Source: Intestinimonas massiliensis (ex Afouda et al. 2020)
GTDB taxonomy: Bacteria > Bacillota > Clostridia > Oscillospirales > Oscillospiraceae
Direction of reading: 5' to 3'
NCBI RefSeq assembly: GCF_900626285.1
Contig: NZ_LR131147.1
Location: forward strand, 333,445-370,334
DNA length: 36,890 bases
Part shown: positions 29,882 to 36,890 of the stretch, piece after piece
How the letters are laid out: every line of letters begins with the position of its first letter
Position numbering within the stretch: position 1 is the stretch's first letter
Position numbers and translations under genes: made by a program
Notes under the pieces: generated by a model
Told to the model about the DNA's origin: nothing
The model's input: the letters and a program-made list of their open reading frames with translations, nothing else
Database searches by the model: none

Positions 29882-31258
29882 TTAGTTGTTTTGGCTGCCC
29901 TCTCCCAAATGCTCACGCACCAGCGTTTTTCTTTCCCAGACTCTGCTTTTGAAATAGATGAGCCCCACCAGGGCGGGAAGGATGGGCGACAGGGCCTGGC
30001 CCAGATAGATTCCGTGAAAGCCCATGGAAAGGGAAAAGGCCAGCAGCCACCCCACCGGCAGGCGCACCACCACCGCGTCCAGCAGGGCATTGACCATGGC
30101 CACATGGGCCGCGCCCACGCCGATGGCAAAGGAATCCAGCGTGTACATGGCGGCATAGACCAAGCTGTTCACGCCGCAGCACAAGCGCAGGTACAGTACG
30201 CCAACCCGGATCACCTCCGGGCTGGTGCTGTCAAACAGGCGGATGAGAGGTTCCGCCAGAAGCTGGACTGTTACGACCACCGCCGCTGTGGCCGCAAGGT
30301 TCAGCAGCAGACCGGACCGCACCACTTGGCGGACCCGCTGAATTCGGCCGGCTCCCACACACTGGCCCACCATGGCAGTGATTGCCTGTCCGATGGCCCA
30401 GCAGTGCATCCCAGCAAAGGTGTTAATTTTCAGTCCTACACCGGAGGCAGCGGCCACCGAGGTGCCAAAGGGATTGAGCATCCCCGTCACCAGCAGATAG
30501 GCGGTGTTCACTACCACCATCTGGATGGCAGTGGGCAGGCCTACCTTCAAAATGGCCAGCAGGATTTCCCGGCGAAATTCCATTTTTCCGTGGGGAAATT
30601 TCCATGGACGCCGTCGCAGATAGGCCAGTGAGCCCACAAAGGAAACGCCCTGGGCCGTGATCGTGGCCCATGCTGCGCCGACGGTGCCCATGGAACACGG
30701 CCCTACCAGCAGTACATCCAGCAAGACATTGAGAATCGTGGCGACACCTACGAAAAAGAGGGGTGTTTTAGAATCGCCCAGGCCTTTCAGAATGGAGCAG
30801 ACTGTATTGTAGCCAAAGACGAATACGGTCCCCCAGCAGATGATCTCCATATAGCCGCAGGCATCTGAATAGGCCTCCGCCGGAACATCCAGCGCCCGGA
30901 ACAGAGGCTCATAGACGGCAAGACCGAGCATGGTAACTACAACGGAGGCCGCCAATGACAGGAGAAACAGCATTCCGATGGTGTCACGCTGTCCCTTTTG
31001 GTCGCCCGCCCCCTTGTACTGGGCAACCAAAACACTCCCGCCCATGGTCAAGCCGATACAGAGGGAGTTGATGATAAAGCACAGCATGGAGGCGTTGCTG
31101 ATGGCGGCCATGCCGATCTCACCCACCATTTTCCCTACCACCAGCATATCCACCACATTGTAGAAGGCCTGCAGCAGGTTGGCCAGAAAAAGCGGGAAGG
31201 CAAACCGGAGCAGTTTTTTCGGCACGCTCCCGGTCAATAAATCTTGTTCTTGGGTCAT
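29882..31258 (-). CDS. MATE-family multidrug transporter
   Basis: A 458-residue complete MATE transporter, which exports drugs with Na+ or H+. About 12 hydrophobic segments are visible, with two similar halves ('LLRFAFPLFLANLLQAFYNVVDMLVVGKMVG' and 'ILLAILKVGLPTAIQMVVVNTAYLLVTGML'). ATG 31258 follows GAAAGGAAG; the longer in-frame start runs into the leader terminator and is unlikely. It is the first structural gene behind a leader peptide and two tandem terminators and is followed by the Vat-like gene, so both are probably induced together by an antibiotic acting on the ribosome. Confidence 0.92.
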   Translation of the reverse strand: MTQEQDLLTGSVPKKLLRFAFPLFLANLLQAFYNVVDMLVVGKMVGEIGMAAISNASMLCFIINSLCIGLTMGGSVLVAQYKGAGDQKGQRDTIGMLFLLSLAASVVVTMLGLAVYEPLFRALDVPAEAYSDACGYMEIICWGTVFVFGYNTVCSILKGLGDSKTPLFFVGVATILNVLLDVLLVGPCSMGTVGAAWATITAQGVSFVGSLAYLRRRPWKFPHGKMEFRREILLAILKVGLPTAIQMVVVNTAYLLVTGMLNPFGTSVAAASGVGLKINTFAGMHCWAIGQAITAMVGQCVGAGRIQRVRQVVRSGLLLNLAATAAVVVTVQLLAEPLIRLFDSTSPEVIRVGVLYLRLCCGVNSLVYAAMYTLDSFAIGVGAAHVAMVNALLDAVVVRLPVGWLLAFSLSMGFHGIYLGQALSPILPALVGLIYFKSRVWERKTLVREHLGEGSQNN

Positions 31259-31274
31259 GTAGTATCTTCCTTTC

Positions 31275-31311
31275 AAAAAACAGAGGGCAGCACAGTGCTG
31301 TGCGCCCTCTG
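31275..31311 (-). terminator. Leader terminator 2 (attenuator) before MATE
   Basis: On the minus strand a 14-bp stem (CAGAGGGC plus GCACAG with one bulge) is followed by six T, only 17 bases before the MATE ATG. Transcription must pass it to express MATE and Vat. Confidence 0.9.
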
Positions 31312-31342
31312 TTCCATTACTCTTAAAATGGGCATAACAAAA

Positions 31343-31370
31343 GGCCGCGGACAAAACATCGTCCGCGGCC
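31343..31370 (-). terminator. Leader terminator 1 before MATE
   Basis: A perfect 10-bp stem GGCCGCGGAC/GTCCGCGGCC with an 8-base loop, followed on the minus strand by TTTTG. It lies between the leader peptide and terminator 2. Confidence 0.85.
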
Positions 31371-31453
31371 CAAAATCAAAAATCTTGCCCTGTCAGTTTG
31401 TAAAAAGGGTACAAAAACCAAAGGCAGTGATTTTCTGCCCCGGCCTCTCGGTT

Positions 31454-31546
31454 TTACAACTTGACAGTCCGAAAAGGCTCCGCACAATGTTTTGTGGTAT
31501 CCACTTGTACGGAGCCGAAATCAATACAGAATTTTCCGAACAACAT
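31454..31546 (-). CDS. 30-aa leader peptide of the MATE-Vat operon
   Basis: A 30-codon frame on the minus strand, beginning 'MLFGKFCIDFGSVQVDTT', with a GAGGTG ribosome site 6 bases before ATG 31546 and a good promoter just upstream. A stem (31476-31516, GGCTCCG and partner) lies within its codons, and its end (CTGTCAAGTTG) can pair with 31390-31406 downstream. This arrangement suits ribosome stalling that remodels the RNA and lets polymerase pass the two terminators. The peptide itself probably has no other function. Confidence 0.75.
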   Translation of the reverse strand: MLFGKFCIDFGSVQVDTTKHCAEPFRTVKL

Positions 31547-31575
31547 CGTGCTCACCTCGCTTTCCTACCATGAAT

Positions 31576-31603
31576 ACTATAACCATGTGCCGCAGCCTGT
31601 CAA
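31576..31603 (-). promoter_or_regulatory. Promoter of the MATE-Vat operon
   Basis: On the minus strand TTGACA (31598-31603) and TATAGT (31576-31581) are 16 bases apart. It is about 30 bases before the leader peptide start. Confidence 0.85.
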
Positions 31604-31708
31604 TGTCCGCCTGACGGCCTACCATTGATAGGGCAGAGCGCTGACATCACCGCATCCGTCATGTCAGTGACAACTGCCCAATTCGTTCGCAGCGCTCACT
31701 CTCCATGT

Positions 31709-32152
31709 TTACAGTCTCCTTTGCAGATACACCATATCTACCATCTGTACCCCGCACTCGTAGATAGGGTGGTCGTAGTGGTCAATGAAAAAGTCCTTGA
31801 CCAGATGGTGTCTGCGAAAGCCGCAGGATTCATAGAAGGGGATGGTGGAGGGGCTATCTCCGGTTCCCACCTGCAGCACCGCATACTGTCCTGTGTAGGT
31901 TCGGACGAGAAAGTCCACTATGGCTTTTCCATAGCCCTTGCCCTGAGCGGCAGGCTCCACAGCGACGTTCTTCAGCTCCAGGATACCGTTTCCTTCGTCG
32001 GTTACCACGCATTCCGCCTTGACACCGTCATTCTCCAGCACATACATGGTCCCACGCTCCAGATAGCGGTCCACCATGTTCTCCTGCTCGTCGGCCAGCA
32101 ACAGCAAATCCAGGTATCTCTTTTTATCAGTCTCCACTTTTCTGATTTCCAT
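31709..32152 (-). CDS. GNAT N-acetyltransferase
   Basis: A 147-residue GNAT-fold acetyltransferase with 'ILELKNVAVEPAAQGKGYGKAIVDFLVRTY' (motif A with the Q-G-x-G-K-G pattern for acetyl-CoA) and 'IPFYESCGFRRH' (motif B). ATG 32152 follows AAGGTG. It is downstream of, and in the same direction as, the YoaP-type gene with a 9-base gap, so probably in one operon. The substrate is unknown. Confidence 0.87.
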   Translation of the reverse strand: MEIRKVETDKKRYLDLLLLADEQENMVDRYLERGTMYVLENDGVKAECVVTDEGNGILELKNVAVEPAAQGKGYGKAIVDFLVRTYTGQYAVLQVGTGDSPSTIPFYESCGFRRHHLVKDFFIDHYDHPIYECGVQMVDMVYLQRRL

Positions 32153-32161
32153 AGGCACACC

Positions 32162-32911
32162 TTATTGTTTCAGAAGCCGCTTCAGCGCGGCGGCATCCAG
32201 CAGATTCACCGTCATAAACTTTCCCCGATAGAAAACCGCCCAGTTGTTAAAAACACAGGGCAAGGCCTTAGCCTTTTCCAGAGTGTCCACCGGAATGAGC
32301 ATATAGGGCGTCTCCAGCTCCTGGCAGGTTATGCGAACCAGTTCCACACTTTGGTGGATGTAGGGACACTGGAAGCTATAGTAGATGGTCAGTTCCTGAT
32401 GTTCAATCTCCAGCCGCTTGGCGTTCTCTGCAAAGCAGGGCTTCGTCCCGTCAAAGGAGAGGGCCAGCAGCCGATAGCCGTCCGAGGTGGTATCCACGGT
32501 TTCAAATCCATACTTCTCTGCGAAGGCCTGGTCTGAGAGCCAGGCTTTTTGCTTTTCCGCCCCCAGCATATACACGCCGGACTTTCCCTTGGCCCTGGCG
32601 TCGGCCAGGCAGTACTCCATCAGCTGCCTGCCGTAGCCCTTGCCCTTGAACTCCCCGCTGACCCACAGACAGTAGATATAGAGGTAGTTATCCCCCTCCA
32701 CTGGCACCCAGGCGGTCTCCAGCGGAGCGTACTCGATGAACACCACACCCTTGGCGTCCAGCTTGCGGAACACATGTCCCTCCCGGAGCCGCTCCCGGAG
32801 CCAGGCCCGCTTGGCCTCCACACCGGGGTGGGGCTTCTTGCTGCGGATAATACAGCACAGGTGCTCCCGATCCAGATTTTCTTCCGTCAGATTGAGAAAT
32901 CGTTCGCTCAT
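32162..32911 (-). CDS. GNAT acetyltransferase with YoaP-like domain
   Basis: A 249-residue two-domain protein. Residues 1-145 are a GNAT acetyltransferase ('GDNYLYIYCLWVSGEFKGKGYGRQLMEYCLADARAKG' holds the acetyl-CoA motif). Residues about 165-249 match the YoaP-like domain ('YYSFQCPYIHQSVELV', 'ALPCVFNNWAVFYRGKFMTVNLL'). The domain's role is not well known. Its ATG overlaps the end of the alpha/beta hydrolase gene by 4 bases, indicating coupling in a leftward operon of hydrolase, this gene and a second GNAT. Confidence 0.87.
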   Translation of the reverse strand: MSERFLNLTEENLDREHLCCIIRSKKPHPGVEAKRAWLRERLREGHVFRKLDAKGVVFIEYAPLETAWVPVEGDNYLYIYCLWVSGEFKGKGYGRQLMEYCLADARAKGKSGVYMLGAEKQKAWLSDQAFAEKYGFETVDTTSDGYRLLALSFDGTKPCFAENAKRLEIEHQELTIYYSFQCPYIHQSVELVRITCQELETPYMLIPVDTLEKAKALPCVFNNWAVFYRGKFMTVNLLDAAALKRLLKQ

Positions 32912-33666
32912 GGGGCCTCCTCAAAAAAATCACAAATCAGTGCGGCCAGTTCTTTCGCCTGGGAATAGATCAACGGATGGCCGCCTGTCTCAAAAATACG
33001 GCAGGTGATCTGTGGAGCGGCTACTGTCCAGTTTTTACTCTCCTCAATACAGTGGCCGGAGAGCATCTCGTCCTCCCGGCTTACCGTGACCAGCAACGGG
33101 CATTGGATCTCACCTATAGGCCGAGGGAACAGCGGCCCCGGCCGGCGCGCCAAATGGACCAGCGCTTCCGTGTCCTGATCCACAACCCGTTCCCAGTCCT
33201 CACCCTGACACCATCGATAAAACTCCCGGGCAGATGGATCCGCCTTGGCTCTGCGGCGTTCTTCTGTCATGGATCGGGCAAATTCGTTTGGCAGTGTGCT
33301 GCCGTCAAAGCTGTCAGCCACAATTTTACCGAACAGCTCCGGCGCCTGAAATCCAGCGTGGATGGCGGCATAAGCCCCACCGCTGGTCCCCACCAGATTG
33401 GCCTTGGCGTATCCCAAGCGGCGGCACAGCTCCACCACCTGTCTTCCTTGGTCGGCCCATATGTCAGAAGGAAACGTAGGCAGGCGTTCCGACTGCCCAT
33501 TCCCCAAAAAATCTATTAAGACGATCTTGCCGTGAGATTGATACAGCGGCAGAAGCGGTTCAAACATACGGGAAGAGGCGGTGTTTCCATGAAGAAAGAT
33601 CCAGGGCGTTCCTTTGCCATATTCCTGATAGTATATCCGCATTCCTTGATAAGCAAAGTAAGACAT
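32908..33666 (-). CDS. Alpha/beta hydrolase
   Basis: A 252-residue alpha/beta hydrolase. It shows the oxyanion motif 'FLHGNTASSRMF', the nucleophile elbow 'GTSGG' (Ser), and the histidine end 'ETGGHPLIY'; an acid is likely in 'VSREDEML'. Substrate unknown. ATG 33666 follows GGAGGG; the longer frame to 33726 lacks a ribosome site. It is the first gene of a leftward operon and is divergent from the WYL-headed operon, sharing a 213-base control region. Confidence 0.88.
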   Translation of the reverse strand: MSYFAYQGMRIYYQEYGKGTPWIFLHGNTASSRMFEPLLPLYQSHGKIVLIDFLGNGQSERLPTFPSDIWADQGRQVVELCRRLGYAKANLVGTSGGAYAAIHAGFQAPELFGKIVADSFDGSTLPNEFARSMTEERRRAKADPSAREFYRWCQGEDWERVVDQDTEALVHLARRPGPLFPRPIGEIQCPLLVTVSREDEMLSGHCIEESKNWTVAAPQITCRIFETGGHPLIYSQAKELAALICDFFEEAP

Positions 33667-33823
33667 GATAAGCCCTCCAAACTTAATTTCACACTTGTTT
33701 TGTGGCAGGGCTCCATTCCCCTGCAATTCAGAACGGATTTCTCATTCTCTCACTTCCCTTCTTTCCGTCTTTCATGGTACCAAATTAATTGGAAAAAGCG
33801 CAACGGAAATAGAAACATGACAG

Positions 33824-33850
33824 ACAGTTGTCCTGTTCCTATGGTATAAT
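33824..33850 (+). promoter_or_regulatory. Promoter and dyad before the WYL regulator
   Basis: Extended -10 TGG-TATAAT (33845-33850). Just upstream is GACA-GT-TGTC (33824-33833), a dyad overlapping the -35 position. It could be the regulator's own operator. The half-site resembles the GGACA/TGTCC sites at 13913-15373, but with a 2-base, not 5-base, centre. Confidence 0.55.
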
Positions 33851-33879
33851 GCAGACAAACAGGAAAGGCGGTGGATCCT

Positions 33880-34788
33880 ATGAAGATGGAGCGGCTCATC
33901 GGCATTCTGTCCATCCTGCTCCAGCGGGAGAAAGTCACCGCACCGGAGCTGGCGGAGCAGTTCGAGGTATCCCGCCGGACCATCCAGCGGGATATCGAAT
34001 CCCTGTGCCGAGCTGGCATTCCTATCTCTACTACCCAAGGAGCGGGCGGCGGTATCTCCATCATGGAGGGCTACCGGGTGGACCGGACGGTGCTCACCGC
34101 CCCGGAGATGCAGGCCATCCTGGCGGGTCTCAGAAGCCTGGACAGCGTCAGCGGCACCCGGCGCTACGCCCAGCTGATGGAGAAACTGTCCGCCGGGACA
34201 GGCGGGCTGGTGCCAGGCGGCGCCCACATGCTCATCGACCTCTCCTCCTGGTACAAAACCAGCCTGCCGCCAAAAATCCAGCGTATCCAGGAGGCCATTG
34301 AGCAGCACCGCACCATCCGCTTTGCCTACTTCTCCCCCAAGGGGGAGTCGGTGCGCACCGTAGAGCCCTACTACCTGGTATTTCACTGGTCCACCTGGTA
34401 TGTGTGGGGCTGGTGCCGGATACGGGAGGCTTTCCGCCTGTTCAAATTGAACCGCATGACGGAGCTCACCGCCGGAGAACCCTTTGACCCCCGGTCTGCG
34501 CCCCTGCCTGACCTGGAGCCGGAGCGGGTCTTTCCAATCAAGTATCAGGTCACCGTCCTCTTTGATCCCGCCTGCCGCTGGCGGCTGGTGGAGGAGTACG
34601 GGGCGGACCGCTTCACCGTGGAGCCGGACGGACGGCTGCGCTTTACCGGCGGCTTTCCCGACGCTGACAGCGTGCTCAGCTGGGTGCTGACCTTCGGTGA
34701 CAAGGCAGAGCTGCTGGAACCGGAGGAGTTGCGGGAGCAGTTGAGGGAGTTGACCAAAACACTGGCCCACCGTTACAGGAGGAATTGA
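33880..34788 (+). CDS. YafY-type HTH-WYL transcriptional regulator
   Basis: A 302-residue regulator with an HTH_11 winged helix at the N-terminus ('RLIGILSILLQREKVTAPELAEQFEVSRRTIQRDIESLCRAGIPI' with wing 'GAGGGISIMEGY') and a WYL domain from about 135 ('IRFAYFSPKGESVRTVEPYYLVFHWSTWYVWGWCRIREAFRLFKLNRM'), followed by a C-terminal extension. WYL proteins often sense a small molecule or nucleic acid and autoregulate. I chose ATG 33880 with GGTGG before it; a GTG at 33871 is possible. It heads an operon with four small proteins. Confidence 0.9.
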   Translation: MKMERLIGILSILLQREKVTAPELAEQFEVSRRTIQRDIESLCRAGIPISTTQGAGGGISIMEGYRVDRTVLTAPEMQAILAGLRSLDSVSGTRRYAQLMEKLSAGTGGLVPGGAHMLIDLSSWYKTSLPPKIQRIQEAIEQHRTIRFAYFSPKGESVRTVEPYYLVFHWSTWYVWGWCRIREAFRLFKLNRMTELTAGEPFDPRSAPLPDLEPERVFPIKYQVTVLFDPACRWRLVEEYGADRFTVEPDGRLRFTGGFPDADSVLSWVLTFGDKAELLEPEELREQLRELTKTLAHRYRRN

Positions 34789-34789
34789 T

Positions 34790-35110
34790 ATGGCCTCTCA
34801 TCAGGACTTTGTGGACTATGTGGCCGAGCAGCTGCGGGAGGCGGGCGCCATCCGCAGCCGGAAGATGTTCGGGGAATACGGCCTCTACTGCGACGACATA
34901 TTTTTCGCCGTTATCTGCGACGACCAGCTTTTCGTCAAGATCACTCCGGCGGGAGAAGCGGCGTTTCCAAATCTGCCCAAGGCTCCGCCCTATGAGGGGG
35001 CCAGGGACTACATCCGGGTGGAGGATGTGGACGACCGGGATACCATGACCGCTCTCACCCGCCTCACCTGTCTGGCACTTCAGGAGCAGCCGAGAAAATG
35101 GAGGAAATGA
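34790..35110 (+). CDS. TfoX N-terminal domain protein
   Basis: A 106-residue protein matching the TfoX N-terminal domain ('HQDFVDYVAEQLREAGAIRSRKMFGEYGLYCDDIFFAVICDDQLFVKI'). The C-terminal TfoX domain is absent, as in many Firmicute members. ATG 34790 follows AGGAGG; the WYL stop is one base upstream. The function of free-standing TfoX-N proteins is unclear; here it likely follows the WYL regulator's control. Confidence 0.87.
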   Translation: MASHQDFVDYVAEQLREAGAIRSRKMFGEYGLYCDDIFFAVICDDQLFVKITPAGEAAFPNLPKAPPYEGARDYIRVEDVDDRDTMTALTRLTCLALQEQPRKWRK

Positions 35111-35112
35111 CC

Positions 35113-35748
35113 ATGGCCTTTGACTACAAGATGGAGTACAAGGAGTTCTATCTGCCGCCCAGGACACCAGGCATCGTCACCGTGCCCGCCATGGACTTCC
35201 TGGCCGTTCGTGGGCAGGGCGACCCTAACCAGGAGGGCGGCGCTTACAAGCAGGCCCTGGAACTGCTCTACGCTGTGGCCTACACCATCAAAATGAGCAA
35301 GATGGGCAAGCACAAATTAGAGGGCTACTTCGACTATGTGGTACCGCCCTTGGAGGGACTTTGGTGGCAGGAGGATACCCAGGGCATGGACTACTCCCGC
35401 AAGGCGGATTTCCGGTGGATCTCCCTCATCCGCCTGCCGGAGTTTGTGACCAGAGAGACCTTTGACTGGGCCGTTCGGGAGGCCACGGAGAAAAAGCAGC
35501 GGGATTTCTCCAAGGTGGAGTTCTTCCCCTGGGAGGAGGGCCTGTGCGTCCAGTGTATGCACCTGGGCCCCTATGACGATGAGCCCGCCACCGTGGCCGC
35601 CATGGAGGTGTTCGCCAAGGAGCAAGGCTTTGCGTTGGATTTCAGCCAGGGCCGGTTCCACCATGAGATCTATTTGAGCGATGTGCGGCGGTGCAAGCCG
35701 GAAAAGCTGAAAACCGTCGTCCGGCAGCCCGTGAGGAGGATACCATGA
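35113..35748 (+). CDS. GyrI-like small-molecule-binding protein
   Basis: A 211-residue protein of the GyrI-like/AraC effector-binding fold, e.g. 'VTVPAMDFLAVRGQGDPNQEGGAYKQALELLYAVAYTIK' and 'GLCVQCMHLGPYDDEPATVAAMEVFAKEQGF'. Such proteins bind or hydrolyse small hydrophobic compounds. ATG 35113 follows GGAGG in the TfoX gene's last codons, so the genes are coupled. Ligand unknown. Confidence 0.87.
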   Translation: MAFDYKMEYKEFYLPPRTPGIVTVPAMDFLAVRGQGDPNQEGGAYKQALELLYAVAYTIKMSKMGKHKLEGYFDYVVPPLEGLWWQEDTQGMDYSRKADFRWISLIRLPEFVTRETFDWAVREATEKKQRDFSKVEFFPWEEGLCVQCMHLGPYDDEPATVAAMEVFAKEQGFALDFSQGRFHHEIYLSDVRRCKPEKLKTVVRQPVRRIP

Positions 35749-36302
35749 AAGGTTTTGCCAGAGAAGAAACTCGCTTCTCCCTCTGCGGACTGAATTGCTG
35801 CCTTTGCTCCATGCACCTGGGCGGCTACTGTCCCGGCTGCGGCGGCGGAGCGGGCAATCAGAGCTGCTCCCTGGCTAAGTGCTCCCTGGAGCACGGCGGC
35901 CTCCAGTTTTGCTGGGAGTGCCCGGAGTACCCCTGTTCCCGGTACGACGACTTCAACGATGGGGATTCCTTTGTCCCGCACCGGAACCGACAGCAGGACA
36001 TTGCCCAGGCCGGAAAACAGGGATTGGAAGCCTACCTTGCCCATCTGGAGAAAAAACGGGCTATTTTAGAAGGACTTCTGGCCCATTATAATGATGGCCG
36101 CCGCAAGACGCTTTTCACCACGGCGGTCTACCTCCTGCCCCTGGAGGATTTGCAGTCCGTAATGACCGCACTGGCCATCCGGTCGGAACTGAAAGAGCAG
36201 CCAATCAAAGAGCGGGCCCTCGCCGCCGTGGGGCTGCTTCAGGAGGCGGCGGAGCACCGGGGCGTCAGCCTGAAGCTGAACAAGGAGCCGAGAAAGGGGT
36301 GA
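35745..36302 (+). CDS. DUF3795 zinc-binding protein
   Basis: A 185-residue protein with a cysteine-rich N-terminus: 'SLCGLNCCLCSMHLGGYCPGCGGG', then 'CSLAKCSLEHGGLQFCWECPEYPCSRYDDF', the DUF3795 pattern, likely zinc-binding. The C-terminal half is helical. Its ATG overlaps the GyrI stop by four bases (ATGA), in the same operon. Function unknown. A truncated paralogue lies at 28343-28534. Confidence 0.85.
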   Translation: MKGFAREETRFSLCGLNCCLCSMHLGGYCPGCGGGAGNQSCSLAKCSLEHGGLQFCWECPEYPCSRYDDFNDGDSFVPHRNRQQDIAQAGKQGLEAYLAHLEKKRAILEGLLAHYNDGRRKTLFTTAVYLLPLEDLQSVMTALAIRSELKEQPIKERALAAVGLLQEAAEHRGVSLKLNKEPRKG

Positions 36303-36306
36303 TCCT

Positions 36307-36702
36307 ATGGCCGTCTCCAAGGTGGCGGTCCACTTTTCCTGCTCAGTGGAACAGGTGTGGAATACGGTAACCGACCTTACCCATACCGCCTGGCGCAGCG
36401 ATCTGGCCCGGGTGGAGATTTTGGACAGCACCCACTTTGTGGAGCACACCAAAAGCGGCTACACCACCAGTTTTACGGTCACGGCCTGTGAGCCGCCCCG
36501 CTTCTGGGCCTTCGCCATGGAGAACGGCAATATGTCCGGCGCCTGGGAGGGCAGCTTCGAGGCGGAGGTGGGCGGCACCCGGCTGACCTGCACCGAGACT
36601 GTAGCAGGCAAGCACTGGTGGATGCGCCCCTTCATTCCCGGCTATCTGAAACGGCAGCAGAAGCGGTATCTGGACGATTTGCGGAAGGAACTGCTGAAAT
36701 AA
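36307..36702 (+). CDS. SRPBCC-family protein
   Basis: A 131-residue protein of the START-like SRPBCC fold, with 'KVAVHFSCSVEQVWNTVTDLTHTAWRSDLARVEIL' and a C-terminal helix 'LKRQQKRYLDDLRKELLK'. It forms a hydrophobic cavity for ligands. ATG 36307 follows AAAGGGG and is 4 bases after the DUF3795 stop. It appears to close the WYL operon. The last 188 bases after it (36703-36890) hold no supported feature. Confidence 0.85.
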   Translation: MAVSKVAVHFSCSVEQVWNTVTDLTHTAWRSDLARVEILDSTHFVEHTKSGYTTSFTVTACEPPRFWAFAMENGNMSGAWEGSFEAEVGGTRLTCTETVAGKHWWMRPFIPGYLKRQQKRYLDDLRKELLK

Positions 36703-36890
36703 GCCGTGTTAATCCGCGTTGCTTGCGGCAACGGGCCATTCTTCCTACAATGTGAGTGAAAGACCTGCTAACAAAAGTCAAGTAAAACTTTCAAAGGAAA
36801 CGAGCAAAGGAAAAGGGTGCACCAAATTAAACCGCTGTGCATTTCAAAAAATGGCGGTCAGCCAGACAGTATAGAGCTGGGAAATCAGCC

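Noticed and set aside
29252..30631. 459-residue plus-strand frame over Vat and MATE genes
   Set aside because: It spans two well-supported minus-strand genes and their junction; composition is shadow-like (many His, Gln and Gly).

Overview
The window reads as a low-to-mid GC Firmicute, most likely a gut Clostridia of the Oscillospiraceae type. The signs are TnpX-like large serine recombinases with TnpW partners, tet(40), Tn916-type sigma and ORF8 genes, strong AGGAGG ribosome sites and a GC-rich chromosomal background on the right. The left 27 kb is a stack of mobile elements. The right 9.4 kb looks chromosomal or old accessory DNA.

Region by region: (1) 1-757 is an exact second copy of the TnpW plus recombinase 5' end found again at 3602-4356, cut off at base 757. 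(2) 758-2136 is a foreign AT-rich insert. It holds two copies of a 36-bp repeat around a scrap of a tmcAL-like gene, then an RlmN/Cfr-family radical SAM rRNA methyltransferase with its own terminator. (3) 2306-5754 is the right end of a conjugative or mobilizable element: small ORF, sigma factor, ORF8-like protein, TnpW and an intact recombinase. (4) This element sits inside the recombinase gene of a second element read leftward (5757-8934: mobC, MobP relaxase, Cys-rich VLP protein, TnpW, broken recombinase). That element has an oriT-like hairpin array, a 21-unit hexanucleotide repeat, and tet(40) behind a consensus promoter and a leader peptide. (5) 10997-15116 holds unknown genes, including an IrrE/ImmA-type metallopeptidase fused to an HTH, and a partner protein I do not recognise. 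(6) 15421-23031 is an HTH regulator followed by an SCC-like mobility operon: DinG-type helicase, SHOCT-like small protein, three recombinase-family proteins (the middle one lacks the catalytic domain) and a metallophosphoesterase. (7) 23552-27154 is a third TnpX-type element carrying a nim-like flavin oxidoreductase and a truncated MATE gene.

From 27.4 kb on: a GNAT acetyltransferase, a deletion scar joining DUF1801 and DUF3795 genes, and an XRE/zinc-ribbon regulator. Next is a leftward operon of leader peptide, two tandem terminators, MATE transporter and Vat-like acetyltransferase, which looks like antibiotic-sensing attenuation. Then come two GNAT proteins and an alpha/beta hydrolase, and a rightward operon of WYL regulator, TfoX-N, GyrI-like, DUF3795 and SRPBCC proteins.

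The most interesting signals are: three copies of the palindrome GGACA-N5-TGTCC around the unknown gene and the HTH regulator of the SCC-like module; the leader-peptide attenuator in front of MATE-Vat; the hexanucleotide tract abutting the tet(40) promoter; and the methyltransferase cassette bounded by 36-bp repeats.
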